DNA of 64,000 bases from an uncultured Rubritalea sp. (GCA_937132085.1 CAKZNV010000119.1:18337-82336); one strand, 5' to 3'. Positions 1 to 9,687 are shown, numbered from the stretch's first letter. Numbers and translations: made by a program. Notes: generated from the letters alone by a model not told the origin.

Positions 1-833
1 TCATTCCCTCTCACGGCAATATCTCTCACCTTGTAACGATTTCCAGAGACCACATTAAACTCTAGCTGAGTCAGCCCATCACGGTGACCCGCAGAGACTT
101 TTATTTCAGCAAATTCATAACCTTGCTTAGCATAATACTTAGTCACTATGCTACGAACAGCAGTGATGCTGGCATAGCTAGAGATTTTATTAGTATAGGG
201 CTCCATTTCACTCAATAGATGAGCCTTCGCCTCAGAGCTCACACCATTAATTTCAGGTGTAGCAAGCTTGTGTAGTAGTCCTCGCTTTATATCTAGGTGC
301 ACGTCCATTTTAGCAACAGCAGATCGTTTCTCTAGTTTGCTAAGCTTCACCTTCGCTTCCCAATAGCCTTGAGACTTCAGAAAGTTTTCTACATTTACAA
401 CGCCCTCGGCTGGATAGGTTTCAAGGTATGGAGCGTTCTTTCTAGATACCAATTCACCTTCTATCAATGGTTGGAAAAAATAATCATCTAACAGCTTTCT
501 CTTAAGCTCGGCCTCTGCATTGATCACCAAATTACCGAACGTGTAGCGCTTTCCTAACTCGACCCTAAGCATTATCAGATTCCCACCAGGTAATGACCAG
601 CTAGTCTTACTATCTGAGTAGCCTTCACGGAGTAGAACTCTTTGCATAAAGTAAGCTGCATCATCAGCTCTCCACTCGGATGCTTCTCGCTGGTGAATAA
701 ACTCTAAGCGTGGAGCCATTTTCGCAAAAATGCGTAGCCTTTGTTCCTCAGGAATCCCCACAACACGAACCTCAGCAGCCTGCCCTAACAGCAGTTGCAA
801 AAAGTAGATCATGCTAATTGTTAGAAATTTCAT
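1..833 (-). CDS. tamA: TamA/BamA-family outer-membrane assembly protein, N-terminal part (runs off the left edge)
   Basis: The reading frame starts at ATG 833-831 and stays open to the window edge (about 277 codons). It begins with a short signal peptide (MKFLTISMIYFLQLLLGQAA) and continues as POTRA-like repeats; one segment near residue 95 reads KRYTFGNLVINAE and the last visible one reads YKVRDIAVRGNE, the usual beta-strand style of POTRA domains. The membrane beta-barrel would lie outside the window. The start is 1 bp after the stop of the tamB-like gene, so the two are surely co-transcribed and probably translationally coupled. TamA and TamB act together in inserting or supporting outer-membrane proteins and lipids. 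An ordinary BamA or other Omp85 protein is possible, but the tamB neighbour favours TamA. Confidence 0.75.
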   Translation of the reverse strand, partial: MKFLTISMIYFLQLLLGQAAEVRVVGIPEEQRLRIFAKMAPRLEFIHQREASEWRADDAAYFMQRVLLREGYSDSKTSWSLPGGNLIMLRVELGKRYTFGNLVINAEAELKRKLLDDYFFQPLIEGELVSRKNAPYLETYPAEGVVNVENFLKSQGYWEAKVKLSKLEKRSAVAKMDVHLDIKRGLLHKLATPEINGVSSEAKAHLLSEMEPYTNKISSYASITAVRSIVTKYYAKQGYEFAEIKVSAGHRDGLTQLEFNVVSGNRYKVRDIAVRGN

Positions 834-834
834 A

Positions 835-3800
835 CTAGTTAAACCTTAGTGCAAACACTACTAACCCCCGAGTCTGCCCAGAACTATCGAACTGAGTTGT
901 TAGATACCATCTCTCATGTAATTTCACCGTGGCAGAGGCATATTTCTCGCCAGTTAGATCATCTACTTCCCCCACTCTTAGATCCAGATCTTCCATTCCA
1001 GACAACAAAGCACTAAACAACTTATTCCCGCCTGGTTGATCGCTTTTGTCCTTCAACTCAAGCAGTAAGATCTGCAATGCTTTGAAGGTCGCTACATCTC
1101 TATTTTCTAAACCAGCATTGGTTGTCCCAGTCGCTAACAGAGTCATGATTTCATGCTCAGGAAGAGGAGGATAAGAGCTGAACGCCGTCTTAGGTGAGTC
1201 CGCTGAACCATAGACGTTAAGGTTCACATTATAGCTGCCAATCTGAGATTTTCCATTGATCTGCAGAGTAGGGATCAATCCATTCTGCGGACGGAAAACT
1301 ATCTTACCTTCACCAACTGTTAAAAAGCTGAACGGAAGCTTAGCCTTCACATCTCTAGCATAGAGCGTGCCCGCCAGCATAGGGTTAGACAAGGTGCCAG
1401 CTGCCTTCAGAGAACCTTCTAATCTACCTTTCCCTACATTACCTCGAATCAAAATAGGATCATCCGTGCGTATGCTTAACTTAAGTTTCCAGTTATTAAA
1501 TGGAGCTGGGATATCAAATCCTTGCTGTGCGTTTTTAGATTCCAATGCCGGGAGCTTCACTGACTCAACAGCTGAAGAAGGAACACCTATAGGAATCAGA
1601 TCCAGATCCTTAAAGATGATAGACTCTACAATTCCTAAGTCCCCACTGATAGTAGCTTCGCTCAGCTTACCTTTGAATAAAATATCACCATTAGCACGTG
1701 TCGCTATCAGGTCATCTCTATAGACAAGTGCGTGATCAAGTTTAAGCATCAACTCGAAGCTTGGATCATCAGCGTCGTTCACATCTGCTACTATATCTGC
1801 TTTAAACTTACCACCATTCACTTTCGCACTCAGCTCAGACTCCATAATGAGTCGCTCATTAATCTTCCCATGAAGCTTTAGATCTTTGATTTCATCGACA
1901 CCAATACCTTTAATATTCAGCACAGGAAAATCTGCTTTAAACTCTAGACTGTATTTAGGATCAAGCACTGTTCCCTCAAAGAGCGCTACTCCCTCGATCA
2001 TTCCTTCGATTTTCTCAAGCTGTGGATAAAAGTTCTTCAGCCTATCTAGCGGCAATTTCTTAATCTCAGCCCTCCCTTTTACATTCGCTGATGTCTTGAG
2101 AGTCTCGATTAGGTTCTCATCATTCAGCCAATCTCTAGGAGCAAATGGCAAGGTTAAATCTATTGTCACTCTGTCCTCACCTGCCTCAGTCATCTTCCCT
2201 TTGACTGCTAGCTTCCCATCCTTACTTTCCAGACCTAACAGAACATTTATAGCCCCAAGATCTGCACCATACTCGCCCTTAAGATCCACCATGGTCAAAT
2301 TGCCATTAATATCTGGAGCCGAGGGACTACCTGTCAGATTCATCTTTGTCTGCAAAACCCCAGAAGCATTCTCTAACAACTCTAGTGGGAATAGCTTCGA
2401 AATACGCTTCAAGCTTAGCTCCTCAGTATCGACAGTGATACTCCATGGCGCAGTCTGTTCCACGAATTTCTTCACACTATCAACGCTCAACTCGTAAGGC
2501 ACCTCTCCTGTCACACTTCCAATAGCTTTATCGTCTCGAAACAACTCAAATTTACCTATCTTAACTCTCTCCCCATCCCAGTTAAACGACGCAGTGGTCG
2601 AAAGCTCATCTTGCTGTAGATCTAGCTGCTCAACATTCACCTCAATTGGCCACCTATAATCCACCTTAGTTTGTAAACTCACAGGCAAAGCATCCTTCAT
2701 ATCAGGCTGAGAAACTGTTGCCTTTCGTATTATCAGCGTTCCCATATGATCCTCGCTGTTAAGGTCGCCCCTACCCTTCCAGCTAAGAATAATATCATCT
2801 TGTAGAACTACTGGCGAATCGATCAACTCTAACAGACTATTCACCCACTCAATCTTATCTCTACGATTCACGTCCGAAGGCCTATTCACTGATCTAACAT
2901 CCAGCTCGACAAATACCATATACTCTTGCTTCTCAAGATGATATTCACCCAATATTTGCAGCGGCATAGCTTGTCCATCTCGCACCTCCATCGTTAGCTT
3001 CACTGGCTGATCTCTAGTCTTATCCCAGTGGGCTTTTAAATCCACCTTCGGCAAAACGATCTTATTCAGAGCCACCTTCTCAATCTGCGCATCAGCTTTA
3101 AAATCACTCAACTCTAGCCGAACAATTTCAACCTCTAGTTGAGCGCTCAGTGTGGTGTTACCCAGCTCTATATTGTCAGGCAACTTAGGTAGAATCTTTA
3201 GTAACTCGGCGTTCGATTCAGCCTTTATATCAGCCTGCACAATCGTCGATTCCCACCAGCGCTCATCTTTAGAGTTAGTCCATTTACCCACTAGCTCCAA
3301 CTCTACAGGTGCAGAGTTGGCTGAACCTATAAATCCCACTTCATAACCAAACCCTTTTTGCCTTAAATCCAGCTTAGCATTCTCAATAACATACTCTTGA
3401 TACTGAGCTTTCTCGATCACTGAACTCAGCGAAACATCCCACTCTGGAATAGCTAATTCCTGCCAAGATCTAAGCTCCACATCCAACTCACTCAACACAG
3501 CATCACCCTCAAAATCTAACTCCACACCAAACTTTTTCGCCGTCGCCACGAGATCGTTACTAGCCAGTTTACCTTGAGTTAGCTTCAGCCTTATCACATC
3601 ACTAGCTGATGCCTCAAACTCAGTTTCACCCATACTCAGCTTAGCCTCCCCACGTATCGAACCCACCCAGTTAAGCTTCAATTCACTAATCTCTAGATCT
3701 GGTAAAACCTCAAGTCTATCGAGCTGCAGTAGTTTTTCCTGCCAACTCAACACAACCGACTGAACAGGCGTCTTAAGCCCACTAGCTTCTTCCACCATCC

Positions 3801-4440
3801 ATTCATTCAGATGAAAATCTGCACTATCCGCAGCATGGCTAAGCGATGCTAGCTGCCAGTTCAGCACAGGTTTCCCCGCATCTACTAGCTCTACATCCAG
3901 GTCCTCCACGAGTATCTCTGGCTGCACCAACCATGGTCGGAGAGTCGCTAGAGTTTTTTCTAAAGCTACATTCGGATCTTCTTCAATCTCGTCTGGATTC
4001 TCTGGAAACCCAGAAACATCAATCTTCGCTTTAATCGAATCCACCTTGATGCCATCGATCTTAGAGTCTAACAATCCGCTCAACGTGTATTTAGGCTCTA
4101 CTAAGCCTATACTAAGCTGCTGAATTCCGTCTTCTCCAATGTAATCTAAATCTCTCAATACTATTCCACCGAGCACTGTTCCCTCTACCTCAGCAGATCC
4201 TGTCATCCCCTGCTCCACGAGTCCCTTGTTGAGATAATGTAGCACAGCCCAACGTGCGATCGGTCCATTCACAAAATAAGCTAAACCCCCCAATATAAAT
4301 ACAAGGATAGCCAAACGCCGAGTCCACTTCACCCACCTACGCTGACCACTCTGCTTATTCGCTTTAGTAGTCACTTTATCAGCAGAAGAATCCACCGGAT
4401 CGGTAGACTCTTCTGATTCAGGATTAGGAGGTTTATTCAT
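835..4440 (-). CDS. tamB: TamB-like translocation and assembly module protein (DUF490/TamB C-terminal domain)
   Basis: This 1201-residue protein has a charged cytoplasmic N-terminus, one transmembrane anchor at about residues 43-58 (LAILVFILGGLAYFV) and then a very long periplasmic beta-rich region of alternating hydrophobic residues, as in AsmA/TamB bridge proteins. The C-terminal 200 residues match the TamB domain style, with FRPQNGLIPTLQINGKS and PLPEHEIMTLLATG. In the family, TamB spans the periplasm as a hydrophobic groove and works with the Omp85 partner TamA. The gene for that partner follows after 1 bp. Length is typical (E. coli TamB is about 1260 residues). The start ATG 4440 is preceded by a 200-bp divergent intergenic region. 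Confidence 0.85.
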   Translation of the reverse strand: MNKPPNPESEESTDPVDSSADKVTTKANKQSGQRRWVKWTRRLAILVFILGGLAYFVNGPIARWAVLHYLNKGLVEQGMTGSAEVEGTVLGGIVLRDLDYIGEDGIQQLSIGLVEPKYTLSGLLDSKIDGIKVDSIKAKIDVSGFPENPDEIEEDPNVALEKTLATLRPWLVQPEILVEDLDVELVDAGKPVLNWQLASLSHAADSADFHLNEWMVEEASGLKTPVQSVVLSWQEKLLQLDRLEVLPDLEISELKLNWVGSIRGEAKLSMGETEFEASASDVIRLKLTQGKLASNDLVATAKKFGVELDFEGDAVLSELDVELRSWQELAIPEWDVSLSSVIEKAQYQEYVIENAKLDLRQKGFGYEVGFIGSANSAPVELELVGKWTNSKDERWWESTIVQADIKAESNAELLKILPKLPDNIELGNTTLSAQLEVEIVRLELSDFKADAQIEKVALNKIVLPKVDLKAHWDKTRDQPVKLTMEVRDGQAMPLQILGEYHLEKQEYMVFVELDVRSVNRPSDVNRRDKIEWVNSLLELIDSPVVLQDDIILSWKGRGDLNSEDHMGTLIIRKATVSQPDMKDALPVSLQTKVDYRWPIEVNVEQLDLQQDELSTTASFNWDGERVKIGKFELFRDDKAIGSVTGEVPYELSVDSVKKFVEQTAPWSITVDTEELSLKRISKLFPLELLENASGVLQTKMNLTGSPSAPDINGNLTMVDLKGEYGADLGAINVLLGLESKDGKLAVKGKMTEAGEDRVTIDLTLPFAPRDWLNDENLIETLKTSANVKGRAEIKKLPLDRLKNFYPQLEKIEGMIEGVALFEGTVLDPKYSLEFKADFPVLNIKGIGVDEIKDLKLHGKINERLIMESELSAKVNGGKFKADIVADVNDADDPSFELMLKLDHALVYRDDLIATRANGDILFKGKLSEATISGDLGIVESIIFKDLDLIPIGVPSSAVESVKLPALESKNAQQGFDIPAPFNNWKLKLSIRTDDPILIRGNVGKGRLEGSLKAAGTLSNPMLAGTLYARDVKAKLPFSFLTVGEGKIVFRPQNGLIPTLQINGKSQIGSYNVNLNVYGSADSPKTAFSSYPPLPEHEIMTLLATGTTNAGLENRDVATFKALQILLLELKDKSDQPGGNKLFSALLSGMEDLDLRVGEVDDLTGEKYASATVKLHERWYLTTQFDSSGQTRGLVVFALRFN

Positions 4441-4475
4441 TGTTTATTTCTAGCGACATCTAGACGGAATAACTT

Positions 4476-4504
4476 CTTGCTGAGTTATCCCCCCTTGCTG
4501 AGTT
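4476..4504. repeat. Two direct copies of CTTGCTGAGTT in the tamB/NHL-gene divergent region
   Basis: CTTGCTGAGTT occurs at 4476-4486 and again at 4494-4504, an 18-bp period, about 40-60 bp upstream of the tamB start. Perfect 11-bp repeats in a divergent promoter region could be a regulator-binding pair. No promoter elements are clear enough to call. Confidence 0.4.
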
Positions 4505-4642
4505 CGCCTTAGTTTACAACGCCATCATAGAAAAGCAAATACCCCTTTTATGTCGGGGATATTCTACATAGGCAATTGTCTCAGCACAACATTCTGCTCT
4601 AATATTTGTAACATCAATCGACTACTTGACGTTATAAACACC

Positions 4643-5671
4643 ATGAAAATTCAACTTACTGCAATCTTACTATCACTCCCGCTCACAAGCCTGGCCCATG
4701 AAGGAAATCACGATAAAACACCTCAGCCAGTTATCACAGAGAAAGTGCAGACTGGTAATGGACGCTTTATCTACGAAGCAGATGCTCAATGGGGAAAACT
4801 CCCTAATAACGAAAAACTCGGACCTACTCATGGAGGTGTCGCAGTCGATGCCAACGGACTCATCTATGTCACCACTGATGGACCACAATCTATGTTTGTA
4901 TTTAAAGCTGATGGCTCACTCGTAAAAAAGATGGCCCCTGAAGCTCGTGGTATCCATCACCTCACTATCGTAAAAGAAGGTGAAAAAGAATTCCTCTACG
5001 GGGCTCAGCTCAATGCCTACGGAGGTAAAACTCCACCACGTATCGTGAAGCTTGATCTTGACGGTAAGATCTTACTAGAAATCTCTGCCAAGACAGCCCC
5101 TAAATTGCAAGGCGGATTCGGTGGTATCACAGGTGTCGCAGTCGCTCCCAATAGCAACATTTACGTATCCATGGGCTATGGATCTAACCTCATTCACATC
5201 TTCGATAAAGCCGGAAAACACATCAAATCATTCGGCGGCAGAGGCAAAGAAAAGGAAAAATTCACTACTCCTCACACACTAAATATCGACACCAGATTCG
5301 GCCAAGCTCGTCTACTTATCTCTGACCGAGAGAAACGTCGTCTCGTTCACTTTGACCTCAATGGCAACTACATCGGTGACTATGCGACTAAACTTCGTAG
5401 ACCATGCGCTGTATCATTCTTCGGTGAATTCTGCGCAGTGGCAGAACTAGAATCACGCGTTGTAATTCTAGATAAATCAGGCGCTATCGTTTCTATATTA
5501 GGAGATAACCCAGATAAGAAAAAGTGGGCAAACTTCGGGGTAAAACCAAAAGACCAGAAACTAGGTCTCTTCTCAGCACCACACGGGCTCTCATTTGATA
5601 AAGATGGTAACCTCTACGTCCAAGACTGGAATACGACCGGACGAGCTACGCAACTCAAACTGCAGAAGTAA
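4643..5671 (+). CDS. Secreted NHL-repeat beta-propeller protein
   Basis: The start is placed at ATG 4643 rather than further upstream because a clean signal peptide begins there (MKIQLTAILLSLPLTSLAHEG). The mature protein (about 320 residues) contains repeated NHL-type blades such as GGVAVDANGLIYVTTDG, ITGVAVAPNSNIYVSMGYG and PHGLSFDKDGNLYVQDWN. These are typical of six-bladed propellers, including the peptidyl-alpha-hydroxyglycine alpha-amidating-lyase-like fold. In Verrucomicrobia and Planctomycetes such proteins are often secreted and of unknown substrate. No catalytic residue set could be confirmed. It converges on holB and is divergent from tamB. Confidence 0.7.
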   Translation: MKIQLTAILLSLPLTSLAHEGNHDKTPQPVITEKVQTGNGRFIYEADAQWGKLPNNEKLGPTHGGVAVDANGLIYVTTDGPQSMFVFKADGSLVKKMAPEARGIHHLTIVKEGEKEFLYGAQLNAYGGKTPPRIVKLDLDGKILLEISAKTAPKLQGGFGGITGVAVAPNSNIYVSMGYGSNLIHIFDKAGKHIKSFGGRGKEKEKFTTPHTLNIDTRFGQARLLISDREKRRLVHFDLNGNYIGDYATKLRRPCAVSFFGEFCAVAELESRVVILDKSGAIVSILGDNPDKKKWANFGVKPKDQKLGLFSAPHGLSFDKDGNLYVQDWNTTGRATQLKLQK

Positions 5672-5687
5672 TTTGCAACACAGGATT

Positions 5688-5711
5688 TTTGGCTAGCACT
5701 CGCTAGCCAAA
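5688..5711. terminator. Perfect 10-bp hairpin between convergent genes
   Basis: TTTGGCTAGC (5688-5697), a 4-base loop, then GCTAGCCAAA (5702-5711). It lies between the NHL gene and holB and overlaps the holB stop codon. There is no U-tract after the stem on either strand, so it may be a weak or bidirectional terminator, or an mRNA 3' end stabiliser. Confidence 0.5.
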
Positions 5712-6764
5712 GGCTTTCATAAAGCTGACTTCCAGAGCCAACGCTTCACTGACATTTGTCTCTGACATGCTACGTAGATCCTCTACAGCATCCATCCTAG
5801 CGAGAAGCGACTCTAGCGACTCCTTCTCAGCCACTACCTCCATGGCATCAGTATGTTTCTTAAACTCTAGCTTTGGGGCCTTAGATTTAATTCTCACCAA
5901 ATCACCAAGCCATAAAACTAGCAGATCGATAAACTTGGACCGCTCCAAAAGATACTCACTTTGAGTCAGAGCTTCGTAATACTTCTCACGTTCCTTGAGC
6001 CACTCACCATCAGTAGCGTTCTTGTAGTGATCCTGTTCTTCTTTCAGTGCGAAATCACATTCCTTAGCGATCTCTGCCTTGCGTTTCGTCAGAATAGAAG
6101 CAAACACAGACTTGATAGTCAGAGCTCGTGCTACCGTGCTAAAGCCTTGTTTCCCCGCTCTTAAGAGGGTTTGAATCATCTCCGCTTCACCCTCTAGCGG
6201 CTTGCGTTCATCGCTATCAGACATCAGCGTGATGTTCACACAGCGTGAAAGAATAGTCGGTAAAAGTCGCTCAGGCTTTGTCGTCAAAAGTATCAGAAGA
6301 CAGCCATTAGGAGGTTCCTCCAGCGTTTTCAAAAAAGCATTAGCGGCTGATGGATTCATCCGGTCAGAATCGATGATCAAGCCGACCTTCCACTTATCCG
6401 CTTGAGCAGATTGATACATGGATTTCTCCAGCCCACGCATGTGCTCCACCTTGATAATTCTAGATTTACTATGCGGTCTCACCACTCGGACGAGATCACC
6501 CTCTAGTTCATCCACATTCACAGCATCCTTAGCAGGCGCTGCCACTTCTGGCGCTGCTGCAACTTCTCCGAACAGATCAAATACATCATCTGCGCTCTCT
6601 TCTTTAGCCTCCACCTCGGGATCTCTATTAATGTGATTTACCACCTTAACAGCGAGAGATTCACAAACCTCTTTATCACCAGAAAATATAAACGCATGGC
6701 CCAATCTACCTCTAGAGTGTGCCGATGCAATCAAATCAAACGCTTTGTCCTCAGTGTATGCCAT
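5703..6764 (-). CDS. holB: DNA polymerase III subunit delta prime (clamp-loader AAA+ protein)
   Basis: The 353-residue protein has the clamp-loader layout: N-terminal GHAFIFSGDKE where the P-loop would be, then an acidic insert at about 55-85, the diagnostic stretch PSAANAFLKTLEEPP near residue 138 and the following ILLTTKPERLLPTILSRC sensor region. The P-loop lacks the GKT/GKS signature. That fits delta prime, which does not hydrolyse ATP in the well-studied clamp loaders, and argues against DnaX. Delta prime acts as the stator of the loader that places the beta clamp on DNA. The acidic, Ala/Pro-rich insert (VFDLFGEVAAAPEVAAPAKD) is unusual. Confidence 0.85.
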   Translation of the reverse strand: MAYTEDKAFDLIASAHSRGRLGHAFIFSGDKEVCESLAVKVVNHINRDPEVEAKEESADDVFDLFGEVAAAPEVAAPAKDAVNVDELEGDLVRVVRPHSKSRIIKVEHMRGLEKSMYQSAQADKWKVGLIIDSDRMNPSAANAFLKTLEEPPNGCLLILLTTKPERLLPTILSRCVNITLMSDSDERKPLEGEAEMIQTLLRAGKQGFSTVARALTIKSVFASILTKRKAEIAKECDFALKEEQDHYKNATDGEWLKEREKYYEALTQSEYLLERSKFIDLLVLWLGDLVRIKSKAPKLEFKKHTDAMEVVAEKESLESLLARMDAVEDLRSMSETNVSEALALEVSFMKAFG

Positions 6765-6900
6765 TACAAGCCCAATTCACCACAGCTAGCCCTCCAATGC
6801 AATCGCCAAAACTGGAATATAGAAGGCCTATTTGGTAAGCTTTCTTAAGTTTACCCTTTCAGCTTTCTTTGATTCAGTGATCAGTAGTTTTTGTTATCTG

Positions 6901-6930
6901 TTGACAATCTTGAGGTTATTGAACTATGAG
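6901..6930 (+). promoter_or_regulatory. Candidate sigma-70-type promoter
   Basis: TTGACA at 6901-6906, an 18-bp spacer and TATGAG at 6925-6930. It is placed to give a leader of about 70 nt before the small gene at 7007. The -35 matches the consensus exactly; the -10 is only fair. Confidence 0.45.
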
Positions 6931-7006
6931 ACAGCTAGGCCTCATAGAGACTCAACTCTTGAGATCTAAAATTCTCAACTAACAACACTCACAACATCAA
7001 ACTATT

Positions 7007-7303
7007 ATGTCAGAAGAACAACCAAACACACCAACTTCATCTTTCGGATTTCCAAAATCAACTCCAAAAAGACTTCAGGAAGAGATCGAAAAATTGGTCC
7101 CTAAAGAACTCCACGAACAAGCTATCCTCATCCTACGTGACAACGAAAAGCAAGGTCTCCGTGACGCTCTCTCAGCTAATCCTTATAAGCTTACTCCTAG
7201 CATGATTGCTATGCTTCTTAAGAACTATTACTCCCACGGATGCGACACTTCTACGATCTTGGACAAAGCGGGTCAACTCGCTAAGCTCATGACTAAGGGA
7301 TAG
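7007..7303 (+). CDS. Small conserved-looking hypothetical protein
   Basis: The 98-residue product is hydrophilic and helical (KRLQEEIEKLVPKELHEQAILILRDNEKQGLRDAL), with no signal peptide, membrane segment or recognised motif. It has its own candidate promoter and a strong terminator, so it is a monocistronic gene that is probably expressed. Function unknown. Confidence 0.75.
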   Translation: MSEEQPNTPTSSFGFPKSTPKRLQEEIEKLVPKELHEQAILILRDNEKQGLRDALSANPYKLTPSMIAMLLKNYYSHGCDTSTILDKAGQLAKLMTKG

Positions 7304-7318
7304 TAATATCCTTTAACA

Positions 7319-7354
7319 ACTAGAAGCAGTAGACTTTTTTCTGCTTCTAGTTTT
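7319..7354 (+). terminator. Rho-independent terminator
   Basis: ACTAGAAGCAG (7319-7329), an 11-nt loop, then the perfect complement CTGCTTCTAGT (7341-7351) followed by TTT. It lies 16 bp after the stop of the 98-residue gene. Confidence 0.9.
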
Positions 7355-7378
7355 GCTCTGTAAGCAGCTATCAAGCTA

Positions 7379-7789
7379 TTATACTTTTTTTGTCTTTCGG
7401 CAATTATAGCAACGTTCTAGATGATCAGTTCCTTTATGCCATGCATGCTCTAGTCCAATATTCTCACAGGACTCTAGCCTGTCATAGTCCCAGTTAGCCA
7501 ACATGAAGTCTTCGTATGAAATGGAATCACCTCGTTCATCAACGGCGATAGTGAGTTCACTTGATACTTCACAAGGCGATGAAAAGTCATCATCCATTAG
7601 TTCATGGATCGTATATTCCTCATGAAAACTTATAGTTTCTTGGCTATACTCTCTAGCTTCTCTTAAAAGTTTGGCCTCAGCTTCTTTTAGATTTTCAGCT
7701 GAACATAAAGTGACACGGCGCTCAAATTTAGGCAATATGTCTCCCTGACTCGCCCACTCATGGATTGCTAACATCGAATACATTGGCAT
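7379..7789 (-). CDS. Hypothetical protein with a C-terminal zinc-knuckle-like CxxC
   Basis: The product is about 136 residues. The N-terminal half (a YSMLAIHEW strand, then a strand and the helix SAENLKEAEAKLLREAREY) resembles small DUF4288-type domains; this is a weak resemblance only. The C-terminus carries CENIGLEHAWHKGTDHLERCYNCRK, with Cys/His spacing that could bind zinc. The frame extends to a TTG at 7804; I prefer ATG 7789 (or 7783) because an AGG stands a few bases upstream. The gene follows the HAD phosphatase gene closely on the same strand and is probably co-transcribed with it. Confidence 0.6.
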   Translation of the reverse strand: MPMYSMLAIHEWASQGDILPKFERRVTLCSAENLKEAEAKLLREAREYSQETISFHEEYTIHELMDDDFSSPCEVSSELTIAVDERGDSISYEDFMLANWDYDRLESCENIGLEHAWHKGTDHLERCYNCRKTKKV

Positions 7790-7806
7790 ATTCCTATTTT
7801 TCAAAA

Positions 7807-8544
7807 TTAATACATCCCCACAGCCTGCTTAGCACATGCTATCGCAAAACTAAACTTGCCGTTTGTAGGGCGCTTTGGGGTGATCAATGTCCAGCCTCGG
7901 CGCTTTCCTTCAGCTAGTAGTTTATCAGTAGGATGGACCATCGTGTTCTCCTCACAAATCATGAGCATTGGGATGTCCGCATGACTGTCTGAGTATCCGT
8001 GGCTATTAGGTAACACCATTCCGTCTTCCCAACCTTCGGGGAAATGTGGGGTCATTCTACCTAGTTTCACAGCGCCTTTATTGTTGTCCCCGAGTAGGTC
8101 TGGGAAAGGTTTCACTCTTCCCTCAAGCTCTACTCTTGTGCCATAGTAATGATCAAAGCCCATCTTCTCAGCTAGATACTTCACCCAGTATTCAGGGCTA
8201 GCACTGTTCAAAATCGTCAATCTTCCTGACGCCTTCTCTGCTTCAACAATCTCTAACACCTCAGAATACATGCCTTCCGGGAAGACCTCGTCGACAAACT
8301 CTCTAGCGTATTGATCAATCGTCTCGAAATCCATGCCGACTAGATAATTCAGAAAAACTCGCTTCATACCACCTGCTCCTAGAATCTTACTAAAGGGTAA
8401 AAATGGTAATAAGCCCAGAATATGAAGCCTACGTAGTGGCTCACGCTTCAGCACGAAATTACAAAACAACAACTGGGTATCCCAGGGCACAATCGTCTGA
8501 TCTAAATCAAACAAGGCGTAACCACTTTTCTCACTTTTCTCCAT
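7807..8544 (-). CDS. HAD-superfamily subfamily IB phosphatase (SerB-like)
   Basis: The 245-residue protein has the HAD motifs in order: motif I FDLDQTIVPWDT at about residue 12, motif II LTILNSASPEYW near 113, and motif III/IV GYSDSHADIPML near 183. An all-helical cap follows motif I. HAD-IB hydrolases of this size (TIGR01490-type) dephosphorylate small phosphoesters such as phosphoserine; the true substrate is not visible from sequence. The gene lies 66 bp downstream of the phosphofructokinase gene on the same strand. Confidence 0.85.
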   Translation of the reverse strand: MEKSEKSGYALFDLDQTIVPWDTQLLFCNFVLKREPLRRLHILGLLPFLPFSKILGAGGMKRVFLNYLVGMDFETIDQYAREFVDEVFPEGMYSEVLEIVEAEKASGRLTILNSASPEYWVKYLAEKMGFDHYYGTRVELEGRVKPFPDLLGDNNKGAVKLGRMTPHFPEGWEDGMVLPNSHGYSDSHADIPMLMICEENTMVHPTDKLLAEGKRRGWTLITPKRPTNGKFSFAIACAKQAVGMY

Positions 8545-8610
8545 ATCAATAAATTTTAGCTTTCATCCTGCATGCCAAATATTCACATGCTCAATGATAC
8601 ATCTTATGAC

Positions 8611-9687
8611 CTAGTCACCCATACAAATTCCGATCGCTCTAGCAGTCTCTACTACTTCGCCATTCGGGTCGACAGTTCTTAGCTTGTTGATCGCCTTCTC
8701 GATCGAGACCGAACTCACATGGTAAGATTGGTAACTCACCATACGGCCAAATCTACCTTCCTGCGCTAGTTTCACAGCTTTCACTCCGAATCTCGCACCC
8801 AGAATCCTGTCCATACTCGTAGGAGCTCCACCTCTCTGGAGATGCCCCAGTGTGCAGGCTCTGGTATCTTTCCCAGTGCGTTTTTCTAGTTCAGCAGCCA
8901 CGATATCACCGATACCGCCGAGCCTGACCTGACCATTCGTTTCATCCTGAAACACTAGATCCCCATCTGGAGTTCTAGCGCCTTCTGCCACCACGACCAT
9001 CGAACTATGATAGCCTCTCGCCTCTCTCTCCTTGATATGTTCAGCCACTTTTTCTAGTGAAAATTCAATCTCTGGCAGCAGTATCACATTCGCTCCACCA
9101 GCTATTCCGCCCCAGAGCGCAATCCAGCCAGCATTTCTACCCATCACCTCTACCACCATCACACGCTTGTGACTCACCGCAGTCGTATGCAGTCTATCCA
9201 TCGCATCGACCACACAGTTCACGGCACTATCAAATCCGAACGTCATCGCAGTAGCCTGCAAGTCATTATCGATCGTCTTTGGCACCCCTATGACAGGGAA
9301 ACCAGCCTGGAATAACTGCCAAGCCGTGCTCAGAGAACCATCTCCGCCTACTACGATCAATGCTCTGATTTCTAGCAGCTTCATCGTGCGCCCCACCTTC
9401 TCGATCACATTTTCTTCAATCTCTGCCTTCGACTCCCCCTCTTTACCAACTTTGGCAGCAAAATGCCCTTTGTTAGTTGTTCCTAGAATAGTTCCGCCTA
9501 GTTTTAAAATACCGACAGTATCCTCAGAGTCTAGAACCTGATAATCTCCTGGAGGAAGTAAGCCCTCGAAGCCATCGCGGAAGCCAATTACTTCCCAACC
9601 TAGCTTACTAGCAGCTCCCACCACTCCGTGAATCACGGCATTGAGACCTGGACAGTCACCACCGCTATTTAAAATACCTATGCGCAT
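8611..9687 (-). CDS. pfkA: 6-phosphofructokinase
   Basis: This is a full-length (358 aa) PFK with GGDCPGLNAVIHG at the N-terminus, the nucleotide-binding VVGGDGSLSTA, the catalytic PKTIDNDL, and the later VVVEVMGRNAGWIALWGG and LGHLQRGGAPTSMDR. It phosphorylates fructose 6-phosphate in glycolysis. Gly in GGDGS is usual for ATP-dependent enzymes (pyrophosphate enzymes have GGDDS). Lys in PKTIDND is shared by PPi enzymes and by the ATP-dependent long-PFK clade. I infer ATP use. The gene is followed by the HAD phosphatase gene and preceded by the sod terminator. Confidence 0.93.
   Translation of the reverse strand: MRIGILNSGGDCPGLNAVIHGVVGAASKLGWEVIGFRDGFEGLLPPGDYQVLDSEDTVGILKLGGTILGTTNKGHFAAKVGKEGESKAEIEENVIEKVGRTMKLLEIRALIVVGGDGSLSTAWQLFQAGFPVIGVPKTIDNDLQATAMTFGFDSAVNCVVDAMDRLHTTAVSHKRVMVVEVMGRNAGWIALWGGIAGGANVILLPEIEFSLEKVAEHIKEREARGYHSSMVVVAEGARTPDGDLVFQDETNGQVRLGGIGDIVAAELEKRTGKDTRACTLGHLQRGGAPTSMDRILGARFGVKAVKLAQEGRFGRMVSYQSYHVSSVSIEKAINKLRTVDPNGEVVETARAIGICMGD

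Noticed and set aside
1367..3346. Plus-strand ORFs opposite tamB
   Set aside because: They run antisense to a full-length coding gene, have no start signals or domain content, and are explained by codon bias on the other strand.
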